Shown one piece after another: positions 6,960 through 9,284 of a stretch of 9,284 bases of DNA (position 1 is its first letter; each line of letters opens with the position of its first letter). The stretch lies in contig JAGLSY010000221.1 of NCBI GenBank assembly GCA_023135545.1, positions 1-9,284 on the forward strand, written 5' to 3'. The stretch comes from Thermoplasmata archaeon (GTDB lineage: Archaea; Thermoplasmatota; Thermoplasmata; SG8-5; JAGLSY01). Below the pieces are notes generated by a model, which saw nothing but the letters and a program-made list of their open reading frames with translations, was not told the origin of the DNA and did no database searches. Made by a program: the position numbers and the translations under genes.

Positions 6960-7523
6960 TCAATCATCTAGGACATAAGTTTGTACAAGTGCTCCGAAGA
7001 CGAAAATAAGAACTCCTGCAAGTATCGCCATGACCGGGTCCGACGTGATGGTTGCTCCCTCTCCAATACCGCCAGTATCCTCCATGAGGATTATAAAAAC
7101 TGCCACGGCTGACAAGATTCCTCCGATAAGCGCGGTGATGACTCCGATGAGGTCATCGATGTAGTAGTAGGATAAGGCGAAGACCACAGCAAAAATTATT
7201 ATGGCCGGAATTGCCCATCCGGGCCCCCCCAGTATGAAAACCAGGCCGCCGGCCAGTATCCCTGCGATAAGGGCAAGGGCCACCTCGACCAGGTAGTGGA
7301 ACAGTATGCTTCCGACGAAGCCGCAGAGGAAGCCGACGATTATGCCGATGTACCAGCTTTCGTATCCGAGAAAATAAATAGTTATGCTGAAGCCCAGGAA
7401 CCAGCCTATAAAGCCGCCTATCAGGGACATCATGGCCTCCCACATGGACTTTCCGAAGAAGGCCAGCAAAATACCTATTGCCAGTAATATCAAGCCCAGT
7501 ATCAGAATTATGCCTTCAGCCAC
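6960..7523 (-). CDS. Seven-segment membrane protein, DUF4203/TM7S3-TM198-like
   Basis: The 187-residue product is almost wholly hydrophobic. About seven membrane segments can be drawn, near residues 4-23, 31-52, 57-78, 80-98, 100-118, 125-145 and 162-183. They are rich in paired glycines (GGFIGWFLGF, GFLCGFVGS, AGILAGG, ALIGGILS), which suggests tight helix packing. The glycine-rich seven-segment layout resembles the DUF4203/TM7S3-TM198 family of unknown function; the match is by pattern only. There is no signal peptide beyond the first helix and no catalytic motif. The start is GTG at 7521-7523, supported by GGTGG five bases upstream. purN lies 47 bp upstream on the same strand, and an AT-rich box between them suggests a separate promoter. 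A transport or membrane-structure role cannot be chosen from sequence. Confidence 0.8.
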   Translation of the reverse strand: MAEGIILILGLILLAIGILLAFFGKSMWEAMMSLIGGFIGWFLGFSITIYFLGYESWYIGIIVGFLCGFVGSILFHYLVEVALALIAGILAGGLVFILGGPGWAIPAIIIFAVVFALSYYYIDDLIGVITALIGGILSAVAVFIILMEDTGGIGEGATITSDPVMAILAGVLIFVFGALVQTYVLDD

Positions 7524-7553
7524 TTTTCCACCAGTATGAGAATGGAAGTTGGT

Positions 7554-7562
7554 CTTTAAATT
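7554..7562 (-). promoter_or_regulatory. Candidate TATA box of the membrane-protein gene
   Basis: Minus-strand AATTTAAAG is centred about 35 bases before the GTG start, giving a leader of about 10 bases that would just include the GGTGG ribosome site at 7527-7531. Co-transcription from purN is the alternative. Confidence 0.35.
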
Positions 7563-7570
7563 AATTTTGC

Positions 7571-8206
7571 TTAATTATGGTCCTCGACCATCACATTGCC
7601 GGTTTTCTCATCCGCCTTCACACGGCCTTCGGAAAACCACTGGACCACCAATGGCAGCAACTCATGCTCCTTTTCCAAAACGCGCTTCTGCAGGGTCTCG
7701 GGTGTGTCATCTTCCATCACCGGAACTCGTATCTGGCCGATGACCGGCCCCCCGTCAACCTCCTCGGTGACAAAGTGGACCGAGCATCCGGATTCTTTTC
7801 TTCCGGCCTCTAAAACTGCCTCGTGAACCATCGTCCCATGATAACCAGGCCCCCCGAAGTCCGGTAAAAGCGCGGGGTGGATGTTGATTATTTTCCACCG
7901 ATATCTATCCACAAAAAACGGGGTGAACATCCTGAGGTAGCCGGCCAGCACGATAAGGTCAATGTTCCGCTTGTCGATCTCCGCCGCCACAAGCCTCTCA
8001 TGCTCCTCCCTGGATATTCTCCTGTGGTCAATGTAGGCGGCCTCGGCTCCGTGGTTTCTGCCGCGCTCCAGAGCATATGCGTCGGAGTTGTTGGAGATGA
8101 CCAACGCCACATTGCCCTTTATCTGGCCGGAATCGCAGGCGTCCAGAATTGACTGGAGGTCGGTACCGCTTCCGGATGCCAGTACGCAGATGTTGAAGGT
8201 CATCAT
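7571..8206 (-). CDS. purN: Phosphoribosylglycinamide formyltransferase (GAR transformylase)
   Basis: Transfers a formyl group from 10-formyltetrahydrofolate (or an archaeal C1 carrier) to glycinamide ribonucleotide, the third step of purine synthesis. In the 211-residue product, ASGSGTDLQ (10-18) is the phosphate-binding loop, NNSDAYALERG is the next conserved stretch, and LAGYLRMF is the core strand and helix. INIHPALLP holds the catalytic asparagine 108 and histidine 110, and EVDGGPVIGQ holds the catalytic aspartate 151. A loop DFGGPGYHG replaces the shorter PGLH-type segment of E. coli and is a known variant in the family. ATGs at 8236, 8206 and 8203 compete. The 8206 ATG is chosen because it lies about 25 bases after a TATA-like TTTATG, while the 8236 ATG lies within or before that box. 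There is no ribosome site, so translation is probably leaderless. Confidence 0.95.
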   Translation of the reverse strand: MMTFNICVLASGSGTDLQSILDACDSGQIKGNVALVISNNSDAYALERGRNHGAEAAYIDHRRISREEHERLVAAEIDKRNIDLIVLAGYLRMFTPFFVDRYRWKIINIHPALLPDFGGPGYHGTMVHEAVLEAGRKESGCSVHFVTEEVDGGPVIGQIRVPVMEDDTPETLQKRVLEKEHELLPLVVQWFSEGRVKADEKTGNVMVEDHN

Positions 8207-8226
8207 CCGACCATAACCGTAGATGG

Positions 8227-8236
8227 CATAAATCAA
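8227..8236 (-). promoter_or_regulatory. TATA box of purN, leaderless
   Basis: Minus-strand GATTTATGCC is centred about 25 bases before the paired ATGs at 8206 and 8203, so the transcript should begin at or next to the start codon. It shares the AT-rich divergent region 8207-8333 with PCNA. Confidence 0.5.
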
Positions 8237-8278
8237 TTTTGTTAAAACTGTTTAAAATCTCTAGAAAGATTAAAAAAC

Positions 8279-8286
8279 TTTTATAT
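8279..8286 (+). promoter_or_regulatory. TATA box of the PCNA gene
   Basis: TTTTATAT lies 48-55 bases before the ATG at 8334, predicting transcription start near 8308. A GGGGAGG ribosome site follows at 8320-8326, seven bases before the ATG. The same octamer occurs at 9113-9120 before the next gene. Confidence 0.6.
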
Positions 8287-8333
8287 CCTATCGTGTATTA
8301 GGGACTTGTGTCTATATTAGGGGAGGCCATATT

Positions 8334-9071
8334 ATGTTCAAGGCGAAGGTAAAGCCCGAGGTATTGAAGGAGATTGTAGAGATAATAGCCACGCTGGTCG
8401 ATGAGGCCAAGTTTTCCATAGAGAAGACTAGACTTGTCATAAAGGCTGTCGACCCGGCCCATGTTGCCATGGTCGAGCTGAGCATCAGCAAAGGCGGTTT
8501 CGAGGAGTTCAAGGCAGACGAGAGCGAGCTGGGTGTCGACATCGACAAGGTGAAGGAAGTCCTCAGGCTGGCCAAGCCAGGCGATGATATCTCGATAGAG
8601 CACAACGAGGAGAGGAACCAGCTGGTTTTCCAGGTCGGGAACATCACCCGCAGAATGAGCCTCGTTGACACGACCGGCATATCAGACCCCAAGGTTCCCA
8701 ATCTCACCCTGCCGGTAGTGGTAAGCGTCAGAACAGAGGAGCTGAGGCAGGGAATCAGGGCATCGGAGAGCGTCAGCGATCATATTGCTTTGACCGCCAC
8801 ATCGGATGGTTTCGAAATGGCTTCAGAGGGAGATACAGATTCGGTTGACCTCAAACTGCCCAAGGACCTTCTGGAGGAGTTGGAGTGCAAGGAGGAAGTC
8901 AGAAGTCTCTTTCCCCTGGACTACTTTTCCAACATGATAAAGGCCATCAGCACCTCAACTGTGGTGACCATGAGGATGGGCAACGATTATCCTGTTAAGA
9001 TGGAGTTCTCGATTGCAGGTGGCAAGGGCGAGGTTACCTATCTGCTGGCTCCGAGAATTGAGTCAGAATAA
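8334..9071 (+). CDS. pcn: DNA polymerase sliding clamp (PCNA)
   Basis: Forms the trimeric ring that tethers replicative polymerase and repair enzymes to DNA. The 245-residue product has the normal archaeal length. The MFKAKVKPEVLKEIVE opening, KAVDPAHVAMVEL (about 37-49), the interdomain connector near ISDPKVPNLTLP (about 116-127) and the C-terminal YLLAPRIE are all typical. Two clamp domains are present, and the loops that dock PIP-box partners are intact. A strong ribosome site (GGGGAGG, seven bases from the ATG) fixes the start. It is transcribed from its own TATA box, divergent from purN, and is followed 85 bp later by a separate zinc-ribbon gene. Confidence 0.97.
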   Translation: MFKAKVKPEVLKEIVEIIATLVDEAKFSIEKTRLVIKAVDPAHVAMVELSISKGGFEEFKADESELGVDIDKVKEVLRLAKPGDDISIEHNEERNQLVFQVGNITRRMSLVDTTGISDPKVPNLTLPVVVSVRTEELRQGIRASESVSDHIALTATSDGFEMASEGDTDSVDLKLPKDLLEELECKEEVRSLFPLDYFSNMIKAISTSTVVTMRMGNDYPVKMEFSIAGGKGEVTYLLAPRIESE

Positions 9072-9112
9072 TCGCCAAAAGAAAAGTTCCCATCATTAGG
9101 CATACTACATAA

Positions 9113-9120
9113 TTTTATAT
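9113..9120 (+). promoter_or_regulatory. TATA box of the zinc-ribbon gene
   Basis: TTTTATAT lies 37-44 bases before the ATG at 9157, with AAGGA at 9143-9147 as the ribosome site. This indicates transcription independent of PCNA. Confidence 0.5.
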
Positions 9121-9156
9121 CAATAGCGTATGCCAGCGATTTAAGGACGATATTCC

Positions 9157-9284
9157 ATGGGAGCAGTAAGACTCGGAAAAATAACACTTCGCTGGTGCTT
9201 TTATTGCAATGTTCCAGTTATCGAGTCAAAGTCCTGCGGAACCTGCGGTTGCGACACTGCCCAAGTGGACATAACGCCGCCCGG
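9157..9284 (+). CDS. N-terminus of a zinc-ribbon protein, probably PAPS-reductase family (partial)
   Basis: Only 42 codons lie in the window. LGKITLRWCFYCNVPV is followed by CGTCG, giving C14-x2-C17-x9-C27-x2-C30, a zinc ribbon, then QVDITPPG. I recall this order, with a ribbon and a TPPGD-like end, from the N-termini of archaeal phosphoadenosine-phosphosulfate-reductase-family proteins, whose ATP-binding domain would follow beyond the window. In archaea such proteins may act in sulfur transfer, not only in sulfate reduction. The family call rests on memory of this short segment and the rest of the gene is not visible. The start is supported by AAGGA nine bases upstream and by the TATA box. 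Confidence 0.6.
   Translation, partial: MGAVRLGKITLRWCFYCNVPVIESKSCGTCGCDTAQVDITPP

Noticed and set aside
8207..8333. Replication origin in the AT-rich gap beside PCNA
   Set aside because: No origin-recognition-box-like repeats are seen and no orc1/cdc6 gene is in the window; the AT content is explained by two divergent promoters.

Overview
The window reads as archaeal chromosome, most likely euryarchaeal and plausibly Thermoplasmata-related. It carries an archaeal PCNA sliding clamp, a proteasome alpha-type domain, TATA-box promoters (TTTTATAT or TTTATAT) 25-45 bp ahead of starts, and a mix of Shine-Dalgarno-led and apparently leaderless genes. There are no rRNA, tRNA or CRISPR signals. The lineage is an inference from gene content, not from a marker search.

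Layout. Positions 1-3860 (minus strand) hold the first 1286 codons of a very large secreted GLUG-repeat surface protein whose 3' end lies beyond the left edge. Seventy bases upstream on the same strand is a 238-residue protein (3931-4647) that joins an N-terminal ribbon-helix-helix DNA-binding domain to a proteasome alpha-subunit-like domain. Its leader (4685-4710) holds a cluster of inverted ATCCG half-sites. Next on the minus strand is a small four-cysteine protein (4839-5060), divergent from adenylosuccinate synthetase purA (5226-6515, plus). A 444-bp convergent intergenic stretch (6516-6959) has two GC-rich hairpins that may be remains of a mobile element. It is followed on the minus strand by a seven-segment membrane protein (6960-7523) and the GAR formyltransferase purN (7571-8206). 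purN is divergent from PCNA (8334-9071, plus). The window ends in the start of a zinc-ribbon gene that resembles the N-terminus of archaeal PAPS-reductase-family proteins (9157-9284, plus).

How the genes fit together. purA and purN act in purine synthesis, on different steps, and are not in one operon; both appear to have leaderless promoters. PCNA is the replication clamp. Most genes seem to have their own promoter, so this is a set of small transcription units rather than a long operon.

The candidate new system is the RHH-proteasome-alpha fusion with the palindromic half-site cluster in its own leader. It suggests a DNA-binding protein, perhaps self-regulating, that uses a proteasome-like fold for assembly or sensing. 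I do not know of a published description of such a protein; that is a limit of memory, not the result of a search.
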